Source: Ferruginibacter sp.
GTDB lineage: Bacteria > Bacteroidota > Bacteroidia > Chitinophagales > Chitinophagaceae
Direction: 5' to 3'
DNA: 5,953 nt
Assembly (NCBI GenBank): GCA_018057635.1
Contig: JAGPDJ010000171.1
Span: forward strand, 1-5,953
Under the pieces are notes generated by a model. The model made no database searches. It saw only the letters and a program-made list of their open reading frames with translations, and was not told the DNA's origin. Below, one piece after another: positions 5,908 through 5,953 of this stretch. The position numbers and the translations under genes were made by a program. Numbering within the stretch: position 1 is the stretch's first letter; every line of letters begins with the position of its first letter.

Positions 5908-5915
5908 TATATTTG
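5908..5915 (+). promoter_or_regulatory. Candidate -7 promoter element of the gene starting at 5939
   Basis: TATATTTG matches TAnnTTTG exactly, 23 bases before the ATG at 5939. A T-rich stretch (5886-5889) lies 18 bases upstream, where a -33 element would be, but it is not TTTG. The octamer position and the following ATGAAAAAA support a real transcription and translation start. Confidence 0.5.
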
Positions 5916-5938
5916 CATTATAATTCAAAATCTGAAAT

Positions 5939-5953
5939 ATGAAAAAAGTAATT
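5939..5953 (+). CDS. 5' end of an unidentified gene, running off the window
   Basis: Only five codons are visible (MKKVI). A Met-Lys-Lys start followed by hydrophobic residues is common at the head of signal peptides and membrane anchors, but too little is present to assign any function. The case for a real gene is the consensus -7 box 23 bases upstream and the absence of any other gene in the stretch from 5790. Confidence 0.55.

Overview
The window is AT-rich chromosomal DNA that looks like Bacteroidota, most plausibly a Chitinophagaceae- or Sphingobacteria-like organism. Three things point there. An S46 dipeptidyl-peptidase and a DUF6580 membrane protein are both common in that phylum. Start codons mostly lack a Shine-Dalgarno sequence. 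Several genes are preceded by octamers matching the Bacteroidota -7 promoter element TAnnTTTG. The placement rests on recognising families by eye, not on a database search.

Layout, left to right. (1) Positions 1-1428, minus: the N-terminal 476 residues of a secreted S46 dipeptidyl-peptidase; its 3' end is outside the window. (2) 1429-1557: a gap holding its likely promoter element and a perfect 15-bp inverted repeat. (3) 1558-2115, minus: a DUF6580 multi-pass membrane protein. (4) 2221-2577, plus, divergent from it: a YraN/UPF0102 nuclease-fold protein. (5) 2591-3106, minus, convergent with yraN: a CxxCxxCC (YkgJ-type) metal-binding protein, with a small terminator hairpin over its stop codon. 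(6) 3196-4095, plus, divergent: a complete XerD-type tyrosine recombinase. (7) 4152-4952, minus: a DPM1-like family 2 glycosyltransferase with a forced TTG start. (8) 5019-5789, minus: a DEDDh 3'-5' exonuclease with an ExoX-like C-terminal domain. (9) 5790-5938: a divergent promoter region with a 12-bp palindrome. (10) 5939 onward, plus: the first five codons of another gene.

The genes alternate in orientation, so most are probably transcribed singly. Even the one same-strand neighbouring pair (exonuclease, then glycosyltransferase) has a consensus -7 box between its members. No operon, mobile element, CRISPR array, RNA gene or defence-like cluster is visible. The content is housekeeping: peptide catabolism, DNA maintenance (XerD, the exonuclease and perhaps YraN) and polyprenyl-phosphate sugar synthesis. 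I found no convincing undescribed system. The observations worth a second look are the regulatory-type inverted repeats, the start-codon decisions and the exonuclease domain fusion.
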